Below, in pieces: positions 1 through 8,922 of a DNA stretch of 64,000 nucleotides. Made by a program: the position numbers and the translations under genes. The notes beneath the pieces are model-generated. The model had not been told where the DNA came from. It saw only the letters and a program-made list of their open reading frames with translations, and did no database searches. Origin of the DNA: Desulfovibrio oxyclinae DSM 11498 (GTDB taxonomy: Bacteria; Desulfobacterota; Desulfovibrionia; Desulfovibrionales; Desulfovibrionaceae); NCBI RefSeq assembly GCF_000375485.1, contig NZ_AQXE01000001.1, positions 460,745-524,744 of the forward strand, in the 5' to 3' direction. Each line of letters begins with the position of its first letter. Position 1 is the stretch's first letter.

Positions 1-219
1 ACCTGTATTCACTGCAAGAACGCCAAGAGATACCTGGACGAATGCGGGGTGAAATACGACTGCACTTTTGTGGACGAGCTTGAAGGCGACGAACGCCGCC
101 AGACCATCGAGCAGATCAAGGAGCACAATCCCGCAGTGTCCTTCCCGACCATCGTCATCGGCGACAGTGTGGTGGTGGGCTTCAACAAGGACAAGATCAA
201 CAAGGCTCTGGAGGACTAG
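1..219 (+). CDS. Glutaredoxin-family thiol protein (5' end outside window)
   Basis: The reading frame is open from base 1 and stops at 217-219, so the start is missing. The visible 72 residues begin at the active site TCIHC (a CxxC dithiol) and later show FPTIVIGD, with the cis-proline typical of the thioredoxin fold, and VVGFNKDKI, the usual glutaredoxin/NrdH-like C-terminal stretch. Family knowledge: small cytosolic thiol-disulfide carriers. The next gene starts two bases after this stop and encodes a ferredoxin-thioredoxin-reductase-like catalytic subunit. The inference is that this protein is the disulfide substrate of that reductase. Only the extreme N-terminus is missing, probably some ten residues. 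Confidence 0.8.
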   Translation, partial: TCIHCKNAKRYLDECGVKYDCTFVDELEGDERRQTIEQIKEHNPAVSFPTIVIGDSVVVGFNKDKINKALED

Positions 220-221
220 GG

Positions 222-554
222 ATGGAGGTCCGCGAGCTGTATGAGAACCTGAAGAAGATTCAGGAACCCAAGGGATATTACTTCAACGAAGATGAGGACA
301 TGACCTTTCCGTTGCTGGAAAGCCTGCTGACCAACAAGGAAAGACTGGGCTACATGGCCTGTCCTTGCCGTCTTGCCAACGGAAGCTTTGAGGCCGACAA
401 GGATATCATATGTCCCTGTGTCTATCGCGAGGCGGATGTTGAAGAGTATGGCGCCTGCTTCTGTGCGCTCTATGTTTCCAAGGAGTGGAACGAAGGGAAG
501 ATCGAAAAAGAGGTGGTGCCGGAGCGGCGGCCGCCGGAGAAGATACTCTTCTGA
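222..554 (+). CDS. ftrB: Ferredoxin-thioredoxin reductase catalytic-chain-like protein
   Basis: A 110-residue protein with the hallmark cysteine pairs CPC (47/49), CPC (64/66) and CFC (79/81). In this family they carry a [4Fe-4S] cluster beside a redox-active disulfide that passes ferredoxin electrons to a thioredoxin-like partner. The spacings are CPC-x14-CPC-x12-CxC, not the plant-type x16/x8, so this is a divergent bacterial form. No variable-chain partner gene is visible. It starts two bases after a glutaredoxin-like gene, which makes a direct Fd-FTR-glutaredoxin relay plausible. A terminator follows directly. The family call is firm; the partner is inferred. Confidence 0.85.
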   Translation: MEVRELYENLKKIQEPKGYYFNEDEDMTFPLLESLLTNKERLGYMACPCRLANGSFEADKDIICPCVYREADVEEYGACFCALYVSKEWNEGKIEKEVVPERRPPEKILF

Positions 555-560
555 AGATTG

Positions 561-592
561 AAAAAAGCCCCGGCTAGCCGGGGCTTTCGTTT
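561..592 (+). terminator. Rho-independent terminator after ftrB
   Basis: The stem AAGCCCCGGC / GCCGGGGCTT has almost no loop and is followed by TCGTTT. It lies between the ends of ftrB (plus) and the small minus-strand gene at 591-806. The A-run on its left can serve as a T-run for the minus strand, so it may work both ways. Confidence 0.75.
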
Positions 593-806
593 ATACAGCG
601 TATTTTCTTGAATTTCTGAACTGAAGTTCTCGGAGGATGACTCGTTCATACTCCGGATTGACCTCGGAGTCGTTCTGGCCGAAGTTTTCAACGTGTCTCG
701 CCAGTTCCTGGGTTTCCATCCAGAAATCCAGAAGTTCCTCATCTTCTAGACATTTCACCTGCTCTTCCAGAGAGATGTTGTCGTCGGAGCTTGCGTAGTA
801 TCCCAT
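591..806 (-). CDS. Small acidic protein of unknown function
   Basis: A 71-residue, very acidic soluble protein (many Glu/Asp) with no cysteines, membrane segment or recognisable motif. The start is supported by AGAGGG upstream of the ATG, and a fair promoter lies 65-93 bases upstream. It is convergent with ftrB and diverges from cheW. I do not recognise the family. It may be a lineage-specific protein of sulfate reducers. Coding status is likely, not certain. Confidence 0.55.
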   Translation of the reverse strand: MGYYASSDDNISLEEQVKCLEDEELLDFWMETQELARHVENFGQNDSEVNPEYERVILRELQFRNSRKYAV

Positions 807-870
807 ACGGATCAGGCCCTCTTTGCTGAATTGTCAGAGAATCGGGTCGCTTAGCGAATTGCTGCCGCAT

Positions 871-899
871 ACGTTAGTCTCAAAGGCGGATTGCGTCAA
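871..899 (-). promoter_or_regulatory. Candidate sigma-70 promoter for the small acidic protein
   Basis: On the minus strand, TTGACG is followed by 17 bases and TAACGT. The -35 is good and the -10 is weak. It lies 65-93 bases upstream of the start codon at 806. Confidence 0.4.
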
Positions 900-1053
900 C
901 TCCAAAACGCGCTGATTATAACGCCTTCGCGAAAAACGATGAAACGTGCATGTGAGTTGACAAATCGGCCGCTCCTTGCCATTTTTCCTTGGTATACAAA
1001 AGCATCCCCGAACAGCGGTTTGCGCATCACAGACAGCGAGAGGATTCCGCATC

Positions 1054-1539
1054 ATGGAAGTTGAAGAAAACGACGTTCAGCATCAGGACGCAGAGCTGAT
1101 ACAGCTTGTCACGTTCACCATCGGTCACGAGGAGTTTGCGGTGGACATCCTGCGGGTCCAGGAAATCATCCGGACCATGGATATCACCAACGTTCCCCGT
1201 GCCCCGGAGTTTGTGGAAGGTGTCATAAACCTGCGCGGGAAGGTCATTCCCATCGTGGATCTGCGCCGCCGCTTCGGCCTTGAGTCCCGTAAGCACGACA
1301 AGCACACGCGCATCATCGTCATCGAAATCAACATGATGATCGTCGGCTTCATCGTGGACTCGGTATCCGAGGTGTTGCGGATTCCTTCCGGCACCATCGA
1401 ACCGCCGCCGCCCGTTGTTTCCGGTCTTGAATCGGAGTACATCAGCGGCGTGGGACAGCTGGAAGAGAGGCTTCTCATCCTTCTCGATCTCGACCAGCTG
1501 TTGAGCAACGAGGAAAAGGAAGCCTTGAACAAGGTTTAA
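1054..1539 (+). CDS. cheW: Chemotaxis coupling protein CheW
   Basis: A 161-residue single CheW domain. It shows the family pattern FTIGHEEFAVDILRVQEII at the N-terminus, the central INLRGKVIPIVDLRRRFGL block, and the C-terminal LLILLDLDQLL strand. CheW is a cytosolic adaptor that couples methyl-accepting chemoreceptors to the CheA kinase. The frame is open upstream to an ATG at 976, but the ATG at 1054 has a ribosome-binding site (GAGAGG at 1039-1044) and fits the family length. No cheA or receptor gene is adjacent, so it stands alone. A strong terminator follows. Confidence 0.93.
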   Translation: MEVEENDVQHQDAELIQLVTFTIGHEEFAVDILRVQEIIRTMDITNVPRAPEFVEGVINLRGKVIPIVDLRRRFGLESRKHDKHTRIIVIEINMMIVGFIVDSVSEVLRIPSGTIEPPPPVVSGLESEYISGVGQLEERLLILLDLDQLLSNEEKEALNKV

Positions 1540-1565
1540 ATACCGAGATCACCAGAATCCGAAAG

Positions 1566-1599
1566 CCGCCTTTCGCCGGATGCGCAAAGGCGGTTTTTT
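1566..1599 (+). terminator. Rho-independent terminator after cheW
   Basis: Stem CCGCCTTT / AAAGGCGG with a short GC extension at the loop, followed by TTTTTTC. It separates cheW from mfd. Confidence 0.85.
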
Positions 1600-1632
1600 C
1601 GCGTTTCCGCGCACTGGTGGCTGGGAGAGCAA

Positions 1633-4600
1633 GTGCAGCCGAAAGAATTACAGGACTTTCTGCGCGGCAAGACCGACAGCCTGCGCATTTTCAAGAGCGG
1701 CCCCGGCACCAGGGCCTTGCTTGCCCGGGAGCTCGTGGACCGTGGCGAAAACGTCGTGCTCGTGGTTCCGGGCGCGCGTGAACTCAAGGAGTCTCGTGCG
1801 CTTTTGGGGATGACCCTGCCGGGCGGCGAAGATCCCAACGCCCCGGCATGGGAGCACGGTCTTGCCGTGCTGCCGCCGTATCCCGCCGCGCGCCCCCGTC
1901 CGGAAGAATGGGCGGAACGCTGGGCCGCCATGCACAGCCTTGTCTACGGCAAGCGGCCCATGTGCCTGCTGATGACCGTGGACAACTTCATGACCCGCTG
2001 GCCTGATCCTGCAACGCTGGAAAACTGTTGGCTTCCACTTTCCAAGGGCGACGACCTTTCTCCGGAGATGATTCTGGAGCAGGCCGTGAGCTGGGGGTAC
2101 ACCCGGACCAAAATGGTCTCCGGCCCCGGACAGGCCGCGCTTCGTGGCGATATTCTCGACATCCACGCGCCCGGATATCCCATGCCGCTGCGGCTGGAGT
2201 TCTTCGGCGATACGCTTGAAGACATTCGCCTTTTCGACGGTCCGTCGCAGCGCTCCAAGGCTGACCTCGCTGAAGCCATGCTGCTGCCGGTTTCGCCCGG
2301 CATTGCCGCGGATCCTCATGCATCTGCCGCCCGCAAACTGTGGGAGGAGTATCGCACTCGGGGCGAAATGGGGGCCGACGACGAGAAATTTCTGCGTGAG
2401 AAACTCGACCAGTCCGACGGAAACGTCTGGCCGGGGCTGTTTTATCCGGACGCAGGAGGCATCGAAAAACTCTTCCCACCTAAGACCACATTCATCCTCG
2501 CTGAAGGCGGGGAGCTTCGCGAACGCATTGAAGACGCCGAACGCAACTGGCGAGGATTCCTGGAGTCCGAGGAGCGGGAACACGGCCGCCGCTGGCCGCT
2601 TTCCGCCCTGTGCCGGACGCCTGAGAGTGCTCGGGGGGCTTGGCGCGACGGACGTCAGTTGGTTTTCGAGGAACTGGTCATCGGCACGGAAAAGAAGGGC
2701 ATTGATCTGCCGGAACGCTCCATTGGTGAATTTGCAGATATTTTCTGGCAGCCCGAGCATCAGCGCAGGCCGTGGCAGGCGCTCATGGAGGGCATCAAGG
2801 AATGGAACCGCGCTGGACAGACCACCGTCCTCGGCTTCCGTACCGACCGGTCCCGCAACCGCTTCCTGAGTCTTGCCGAGCCTGAACGTATTCCTTTCGG
2901 GCTGGGATTCGATCCTGAAAAGGAAGGCACTTCGGCCGTCATCTCCGGCTTTCGTCACGGAGTTGAGGTCGAGTGGGCCGACATCCGGCTGCTCGGCGAG
3001 GGCGTGCTTCAGCCGGAGGCGCCCAAATCCCACCGCGCCCGCGACAAGGCCTTCAAGGGCCTGACCGCTTACGAAGACCTTTCCGACGGCGACCTTCTGG
3101 TGCACCGCGACTACGGCCTCTGCCGCTACGGCGGACTGCACCACATGAAGCTCGGCGACGTGGCCAACGACTACCTGCTTCTGGATTTTGCCGGGGACGA
3201 CAAGCTCTACCTTCCTGTTGACCGCCTCAAGCTCGTGCAGCGGTTCAAGGGGCCGGAGGGTGCGAGTCCTGCGCTGGACAAGCTGGGCGGCACCCGCTGG
3301 AAAGCCACCACGACTCGCGTACGCAAGGCCATCGAAAAGATCGCGCATGAGCTTGTTGAGATGTACGCCTACCGCCGCGTGACCAAGGGCTTCAGCTACG
3401 GTCCGCTGGACGAGATGTACCACGATTTCGAGGTCGGTTTCGGTTTCGAGGCCACGCCGGATCAGGAGAAGGCCATCCGTGACGTGTTCGAGGACATGGA
3501 AAAGCCCGAACCCATGGACCGCCTTGTGTGCGGCGACGTGGGCTTCGGCAAGACCGAGGTCGCTCTTCGGGCTGCGTTTCGGGCGGCCATTGAAGGCCAT
3601 CAGGTGGCACTGCTGTGCCCCACGACGGTGCTGGCCGAGCAGCATTATCAGACTTTCCTGCGTCGCATGGAAGATTTCCCGCTGCGCATCGGCATGCTCA
3701 GCCGCTTCGTGGACCGCAAGCGGCAGAAGACCGTGCTCGAAGCCGCGGCAAGGGGCGAGATTGATATCCTCATAGGCACGCACCGCCTGCTCTCCAAGGA
3801 TGTGGAGATGCCCAACCTCGGCCTGCTCATCCTCGACGAGGAGCAGCGGTTCGGCGTGCGTCACAAGGAACGGCTCAAGCAGTTCCGCAACACCATCGAC
3901 GTACTGACGCTTACGGCCACGCCCATCCCGAGGACGCTTCAGTTGTCGCTCTCCGGCCTCCGGGGGCTGTCCGTCATCGAGACGCCGCCCGAGGACCGCA
4001 AGCCGGTGAAGACAGGCATTCTGACACGCGAAAAGGCCGAGCTGCGGGGCATTCTCCAAAGAGAGCTGGAGCGCGGCGGGCAGGTGTTCTGGGTGTACAA
4101 TCGCGTGGAAGGGCTGGAACGCGCTGCTGAATACGTGCGCGAACTGGTGCCCGATGCGCGCATCGGCATGGCGCACGGCAAGATGACCGAGAAGAAGCTC
4201 GAAGAAACCATGCACGGCTTCTGGCATGGCGAGCTGGACGTGCTTGTCTGTACCGCCATCGTCGAGTCGGGACTGGATTTCCCCAACGCCAATACCCTTA
4301 TTGTTGATCAGGCCCAGATGTTCGGCCTCGGCCAGCTCTACCAGCTTCGCGGCAGGGTGGGGCGCAGCGAGCGGCAGGCCTATGCCTATTTCGTGGTCCC
4401 CTCGCTTGATGATTTGCAGGAAAAAGTCCGGAAACGCTTGCGGATCATTCTTGATCTGGATTATCTCGGTGCCGGGTTCAAGGTTGCCATGGAAGACCTC
4501 AGGCTTCGCGGCGCGGGAAATATTCTGGGCGAGACCCAGTCCGGGCAGATCGCGCGCGTGGGGCTGGACCTTTTCCTCGAAATGCTGGAGGAAGAAGTTC

Positions 4601-5112
4601 GTCGCGTGCGCGGCGAGGTTTCGGCCAAGGCTTCCGAGCCGGAGCTGAATTTCGTGTTCGAGGCGCATATCCCGAGCGATTACGTGCCCGACTCGCGCGA
4701 AAGACTGCGATACTACAAAGCCCTTTCGGGAGCGGCAAACGATGCCGAGCTCACCGAACTGGAAGCCGAACTGAAAGACCGCTTCGGCAGCCTGCCCGAG
4801 CAGGTGGACACGTTCATCGGCGTGCTCACGCTCAAGCAGACGCTGGCGCGCCTGCAGGCCGAACGTGCTGAATTGTACCCGGGCCGCGCAGTGATCTCAT
4901 GGGAAGAAGGCACCGGTCCCTTCACACCGGAAAGCCTCGTCGCGTGGGCCTCGGCGCGTGAAGACCGGGCGCGGCTCATGCCGCCGGCGCGCATCGAGCT
5001 TCGTTACGCCGAGGGAGATTCGGTGCGCGAAGCCCTTGAGGCTGCGGCTGTGGAGCTGGACGCACTGGCTGACGAGCGGCCCAACCAAACGACCGAAACG
5101 GAATCGAAATGA
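1633..5112 (+). CDS. mfd: Transcription-repair coupling factor Mfd
   Basis: A 1159-residue cytosolic ATPase that pushes RNA polymerase off DNA lesions and recruits UvrAB. The UvrB-like N-terminal modules are followed by the RNA-polymerase-interacting (CarD-like) module at about residues 483-540. The RecG-like translocase motor comes next, with Walker A GDVGFGKTE (about 634-642) and Walker B DEEQ (about 735-738), and then a C-terminal TRCF region. The length matches the family (about 1150). The start is GTG at 1633, preceded by GGGAGAG; no better start exists. It opens a seven-gene operon, and its stop overlaps the next start by four bases. Confidence 0.97.
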   Translation: MQPKELQDFLRGKTDSLRIFKSGPGTRALLARELVDRGENVVLVVPGARELKESRALLGMTLPGGEDPNAPAWEHGLAVLPPYPAARPRPEEWAERWAAMHSLVYGKRPMCLLMTVDNFMTRWPDPATLENCWLPLSKGDDLSPEMILEQAVSWGYTRTKMVSGPGQAALRGDILDIHAPGYPMPLRLEFFGDTLEDIRLFDGPSQRSKADLAEAMLLPVSPGIAADPHASAARKLWEEYRTRGEMGADDEKFLREKLDQSDGNVWPGLFYPDAGGIEKLFPPKTTFILAEGGELRERIEDAERNWRGFLESEEREHGRRWPLSALCRTPESARGAWRDGRQLVFEELVIGTEKKGIDLPERSIGEFADIFWQPEHQRRPWQALMEGIKEWNRAGQTTVLGFRTDRSRNRFLSLAEPERIPFGLGFDPEKEGTSAVISGFRHGVEVEWADIRLLGEGVLQPEAPKSHRARDKAFKGLTAYEDLSDGDLLVHRDYGLCRYGGLHHMKLGDVANDYLLLDFAGDDKLYLPVDRLKLVQRFKGPEGASPALDKLGGTRWKATTTRVRKAIEKIAHELVEMYAYRRVTKGFSYGPLDEMYHDFEVGFGFEATPDQEKAIRDVFEDMEKPEPMDRLVCGDVGFGKTEVALRAAFRAAIEGHQVALLCPTTVLAEQHYQTFLRRMEDFPLRIGMLSRFVDRKRQKTVLEAAARGEIDILIGTHRLLSKDVEMPNLGLLILDEEQRFGVRHKERLKQFRNTIDVLTLTATPIPRTLQLSLSGLRGLSVIETPPEDRKPVKTGILTREKAELRGILQRELERGGQVFWVYNRVEGLERAAEYVRELVPDARIGMAHGKMTEKKLEETMHGFWHGELDVLVCTAIVESGLDFPNANTLIVDQAQMFGLGQLYQLRGRVGRSERQAYAYFVVPSLDDLQEKVRKRLRIILDLDYLGAGFKVAMEDLRLRGAGNILGETQSGQIARVGLDLFLEMLEEEVRRVRGEVSAKASEPELNFVFEAHIPSDYVPDSRERLRYYKALSGAANDAELTELEAELKDRFGSLPEQVDTFIGVLTLKQTLARLQAERAELYPGRAVISWEEGTGPFTPESLVAWASAREDRARLMPPARIELRYAEGDSVREALEAAAVELDALADERPNQTTETESK

Positions 5113-6059
5113 AACGTTTTATACTGATCTTGACCACCCTTGCCGTCCTGCTGACGGGCTGTTCCCATGATACGACCGAAGTCGGGGTCGTGGCGCGCGT
5201 CAACGGCGAGCCCATCATGTTGGATACGCTGGAGTATCTGCATGATCTCCAGTCTCTTGGACAGGAAGGGATGTCCATCCCCAGCGTGGAGATGCTGCGC
5301 GAGGAGTACAGCGACATTCTGGCGGATCTGATCGTAGCCACGCTGGTGCGTCAGGAGCTTGAAAAGCTTGATCTGGCCGTCACAGAGCAGGAAATGCAGG
5401 ACGCGGAGAACGACGTCCGCTCCGACTATCCCGAAGGCGAGTTCGAAACGCTGATCCGTGAGCAGTATATCGACCTGGACCACTGGCGCGATCAGATGCT
5501 GGATCAGCTTGCCGCACGCAAATTCATGCAGCAGGTGCTTCGGCCCCGCATCAAGATCGACTACAAGGAAGCCGAGGCCTACTACAAATCGCACATCGCG
5601 GACTTCGTCATGCCCGCGTCCATGCGGCTTCTGGTGATACGGGGGCCCAACCGGCAGGTGGTCGAGAGTGCGGTGTCCAAGTTTCGCGACGAGCGGGACA
5701 GGGAGGCCCTGCGCACGGCTTTTACCGAGCTTGAAGTTCGCGAACTTGTCATGAACAAGAAGCGGCTTCCGGCCATTTGGAGCGCGGCGCTCAAGGGGCT
5801 TGACGAAGGACAGAGCAGCGGCGTCATCAAGGAAAAGTTCGGCTACGAAGCCCTTGTGGTGCTGGAAAGGACTCCTGAAAAGGTGCTCAGCCCCACGCAG
5901 GTGTACCCGCTGGTGGAAGAGGTGCTTCTCGAACGCAAGGTCGAGGCCGCTTTCAACGAATGGTTGGAAAAGGCCGTTTCCCAGGCCGAAATCAAGATCA
6001 GCAAGCACCTTCTGCGCGAGGCCGCGGATGAAGCGGCCGACAACGCCACGAACGGGTAG
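5109..6059 (+). CDS. SurA/PpiC-like periplasmic chaperone lipoprotein
   Basis: A 316-residue protein beginning with a lipoprotein signal peptide (lipobox LLTGC, Cys18), so it should be membrane-anchored on the periplasmic side. The N-terminal half resembles the SurA chaperone domain (ARVNGEPIMLDTLEYL followed by long acidic helices). The C-terminal half is a degenerate parvulin-like region. It overlaps mfd by four bases (ATGA) and precedes surA, giving tandem SurA-type genes. Likely role: folding or delivery of outer-membrane proteins. Whether the isomerase domain is active cannot be told from the sequence. Confidence 0.78.
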   Translation: MKRFILILTTLAVLLTGCSHDTTEVGVVARVNGEPIMLDTLEYLHDLQSLGQEGMSIPSVEMLREEYSDILADLIVATLVRQELEKLDLAVTEQEMQDAENDVRSDYPEGEFETLIREQYIDLDHWRDQMLDQLAARKFMQQVLRPRIKIDYKEAEAYYKSHIADFVMPASMRLLVIRGPNRQVVESAVSKFRDERDREALRTAFTELEVRELVMNKKRLPAIWSAALKGLDEGQSSGVIKEKFGYEALVVLERTPEKVLSPTQVYPLVEEVLLERKVEAAFNEWLEKAVSQAEIKISKHLLREAADEAADNATNG

Positions 6060-6146
6060 CTGCAGTATTGCAGAGCGGGCCCAAAGGGTCTAAAGTACCG
6101 CGAAAAAATCCCCCTCGTGAAGGGCGGGGAAACGGAGTTGAGAATA

Positions 6147-7097
6147 ATGCGCAAAATTGCAGCATTGACCATAGGCATCCTTTTGATCTTCGCTTCCGCG
6201 GCCATGGCCGAGGAGTATGTCTTTGACCGCATCCTGGTGAAGGTCAACGATGGCATTATCACGGAATCCGACCTCCAGATGAAGCTGAAAAATGTCAAGG
6301 AGAAGGCCAAGGAGCAGGGGAAGGAAATCACCCCTGAAGCCATGGAGCAGATCCGTGCCAAGATTCTTGACAAGATGGTCGAGGATCTGTTGCTCGACAT
6401 GGAAGCCCAGACTTATGGAATTACCGTGGACGATGAGGACATCGACGAAGAGATCGCTTACATCAAAAGCCAGCGGAACCTTTCCGATGAGCAGCTGTTG
6501 GAGATCCTTTCGCAAGACGGCCTCACCATCGCGGATTTCCGGGACCAGTTGCGGGACTCCATCAAGAAGAATCGCATCGTGAACCACATGGTCCACAACA
6601 AGGTGCTGGTCACCGATACCGAACTCAAACAGGAATACGAGCAAAACATCGACCAGTATTCCACGGGGGAGATGGTTGATATTTCGGTCATCGTCCTTCC
6701 CGTTGACGTTGCCAGCGAAGAGGTTCTCAAACGCATAAACGATGGCGAAATGACCTTTGCCGAGGCGGCCGACAAGTATTCCGTGGGCCCCGGGGCCGGA
6801 GACGGCGGCAAGGTCAACGACGTCATGCGACAGGCGCTCGCACAAGAGTGGCAGGACGCCCTCAAGGGGTTGGAGCCCGGGCAGATGACGGACCCCACCC
6901 TTATCGGTGGCAAGGAGACCATCATCCTGCTGCGCAAGGTCAAGCCGGGTGAAGTGACTCCTTTCAAGGAAGTTAAGGACAAACTGCTCAAGCGCATGAT
7001 GGCCGAACGCCGCAAGGAAATTTTCGAGGAATACTTTGAGGAGCTGCACGAAAAGGCAGTTATTACGTACATGGACAAGAATAACGGCGGAGAATAA
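6147..7097 (+). CDS. surA: Periplasmic peptidyl-prolyl isomerase SurA
   Basis: The protein has 316 residues from the ATG at 6147. That start has GGAG nine bases upstream and begins the signal peptide MRKIAALTIG... ending SAAMA|EE. An upstream in-frame ATG at 6117 would add ten hydrophilic residues before the signal and is rejected. The mature protein has a SurA N-terminal chaperone domain (ILVKVNDGIITESDL) and one parvulin domain at about 172-265 (typical FAEAADKYSVGPGAGDGGK). Family role: chaperone for outer-membrane beta-barrels. It is the second of two SurA-like genes in a row. Confidence 0.88.
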   Translation: MRKIAALTIGILLIFASAAMAEEYVFDRILVKVNDGIITESDLQMKLKNVKEKAKEQGKEITPEAMEQIRAKILDKMVEDLLLDMEAQTYGITVDDEDIDEEIAYIKSQRNLSDEQLLEILSQDGLTIADFRDQLRDSIKKNRIVNHMVHNKVLVTDTELKQEYEQNIDQYSTGEMVDISVIVLPVDVASEEVLKRINDGEMTFAEAADKYSVGPGAGDGGKVNDVMRQALAQEWQDALKGLEPGQMTDPTLIGGKETIILLRKVKPGEVTPFKEVKDKLLKRMMAERRKEIFEEYFEELHEKAVITYMDKNNGGE

Positions 7098-7102
7098 AAG
7101 GC

Positions 7103-8134
7103 ATGACATTTCAGGAAATGGGCGAAGAGCTCAGAAAGGCGCGCGAAAGCCGGGGCATGTCCCTGGATGAAGTCGTCGAAATCACCAAGATAAGCCGCAG
7201 GAATATCGTGGCGCTGGAAGAGGGCAACACCGACCACTTGCCGCATCCGGTCTACGCCAAAGGGTTCGTCAGGAGCTACGCGCGCCTGCTCGGTCTCGAC
7301 GGCGAGGAGCTGGCCATGGTGGTGGATCAGATCATTCCGGAAGACGAGGACAACCTTCCTTCCGGGTATGGTGACACAAGGGAGGCGGACAAGGCGCTCG
7401 CCGCGCACGAATCCTCCGGCGGCTCCGGAAAGAGTCGTCTGCCTTCAATCCTGCTGTTCATCGTCCTGCTTGCCGCACTCGTCGGGGCTGTTATCTATTT
7501 CGGCAAGCTGTACACGGTGCTGGACAAGCCTACCGCCTCGGTGGAGGAGCCTGCCGAAACCGCTACCATGGAAGACTCCTCGGCCAACAAGGCGAGCGAA
7601 CCGGATCAGTCCGCTTCCAGTGAAGAGTCAGGTGCCAGCCTTGCTGATGAAACGGAACAGCCTAGCGCTGACATCGCTGAAGCCCCGGCCGCCAACGCCG
7701 CCGGGGCCAAACAGGAAGCAGTCGGGGGCGCAGACAGTGCCGCGACTCAGGTAGACGCTGCCGATGCGAGGGCTGCAACCGACGCCGCTACGGAAGCTCC
7801 CGCAAGGACGGTTGAGGCGGAAGTTCCTGAAGACGTGGAAACCGTCGGCGAGGAAACGGACGAATCGCAGGATCAGTTTCGCTACGCGCACAACATCGTC
7901 ATCCGCGCAGTGACCGAGGCCGGTACATGGGTCGGGGTCTGGAAGGGTGATGAAGAAAAGCTCTACAGGGATTTCATCCTGCAAAACGGCGAACCGCTTC
8001 GCCTCAAGTTCAACAGCAAGCGCCGTATCCGCATCGGCAACGCCGGCGGCGTCGAAGTGACGCACAACGGCGAACCCATGGAACTCAACGCGGAAAAGGG
8101 CAGCGTCAAGACGCTCGTATTCGACGTTCCCTAG
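7103..8134 (+). CDS. rodZ: RodZ-type HTH/DUF4115 membrane protein
   Basis: 343 residues in the RodZ order. An N-terminal helix-turn-helix (about 1-75, with TKISRRNIVALEEGN and HPVYAKGFVRSYARLLGLD) is followed by a single membrane span (about 113-133). A long Ala/Glu/Thr-rich periplasmic linker (about 140-255) leads to a C-terminal DUF4115 domain. RodZ links the MreB cytoskeleton to the elongation machinery and sets rod shape. It starts five bases after surA, within the mfd-glyS operon. The linker is unusually rich in alanine and acidic residues, as expected for a flexible spacer. Confidence 0.87.
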   Translation: MTFQEMGEELRKARESRGMSLDEVVEITKISRRNIVALEEGNTDHLPHPVYAKGFVRSYARLLGLDGEELAMVVDQIIPEDEDNLPSGYGDTREADKALAAHESSGGSGKSRLPSILLFIVLLAALVGAVIYFGKLYTVLDKPTASVEEPAETATMEDSSANKASEPDQSASSEESGASLADETEQPSADIAEAPAANAAGAKQEAVGGADSAATQVDAADARAATDAATEAPARTVEAEVPEDVETVGEETDESQDQFRYAHNIVIRAVTEAGTWVGVWKGDEEKLYRDFILQNGEPLRLKFNSKRRIRIGNAGGVEVTHNGEPMELNAEKGSVKTLVFDVP

Positions 8135-8146
8135 CCCGGCGGCTTC

Positions 8147-8908
8147 ATGCGGTCCACCGAAAAAGCCATAGTGCTCAAGGTCGGCCGGTTCCGGGAAGCC
8201 GATGCCTGGGTCCGCATCCTGACCCCCACCCACGGAATATTCAACGCATTCGCCTTCGGAGGGCTTCGCAGCCGCAGACGCTTTACAGGTTGCCTCGATA
8301 CCCTCAACCACGTCCTCTTCTCCATTGCAGCCAATAAAACCGGTACCTACTATTCCCTTGAGGAAGGGTCGTTGATTCACGGTTTTCAAGAGGTCAAGAA
8401 GAACCCTGCGGTGCAGGGACTGGCGGTCAACTGCGTACAGTTCGTGCGGATGCTCGATCCTTCGCCGGGGCAGGACTCGCGTATAGTGTATGATCTTCTG
8501 CTGGAAACGCTGGAGATGCTGGAAGAGAAGCTGCCTTCGGGCGATATGGTGCCGTTTTTGTTCCGGGCCAAGGCCGCTTTCGACCTCGGGTACCGTCCGG
8601 CCTTCGACATCTGCGCCTCCTGCGGCAGAGAGGCAGAGGGCATGCGCGCTCCGCTGGTGAGCGTGGAGTCCGGACAGGTGTTCTGCGCCGCTTGTCAATC
8701 GCGGCGGAAAGCGGTAGACGGAGTGGTTCGCCGGGTCTCGCCGGGAGTCCTCAGGTCATTGGAATGGATCCGGAACTCCCGCCCCGCCGACTGGGCGCGT
8801 CTCGGCATGACCGCTGACGTGGCCCGCCAGAGCCGCCGTCTCATCGAGGCGTTCGTTGCCTACCACCTCGGACTCCAGTGGGAGAACGGGTATTACAAAA
8901 AGGTTTGA
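8147..8908 (+). CDS. recO: DNA repair protein RecO
   Basis: 253 residues. The N-terminal OB fold begins EKAIVLKVGRFREADAWVRI with the FGGLRSRRRF strand. A zinc site is formed by C156/C159 (CASC) and C180/C183 (CAAC). RecO works with RecR to load RecA on gapped DNA in the cytosol. The usual length is about 240-260. The Shine-Dalgarno is weak (GGCGG), but the gap to rodZ is only 12 bases, so translation is probably coupled. Confidence 0.92.
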   Translation: MRSTEKAIVLKVGRFREADAWVRILTPTHGIFNAFAFGGLRSRRRFTGCLDTLNHVLFSIAANKTGTYYSLEEGSLIHGFQEVKKNPAVQGLAVNCVQFVRMLDPSPGQDSRIVYDLLLETLEMLEEKLPSGDMVPFLFRAKAAFDLGYRPAFDICASCGREAEGMRAPLVSVESGQVFCAACQSRRKAVDGVVRRVSPGVLRSLEWIRNSRPADWARLGMTADVARQSRRLIEAFVAYHLGLQWENGYYKKV

Positions 8909-8922
8909 TTCGGAGTTATTGA

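Noticed and set aside
957..998. TTGACA (957-962) with TATACA (993-998) as a cheW promoter
   Set aside because: The spacing is 30 bases, too long for sigma-70; no better -10 lies 17 bases from the -35.
1648..4668. A 1006-codon open frame on the minus strand opposite mfd
   Set aside because: It is an antisense shadow caused by high GC and codon bias; mfd has full domain support.
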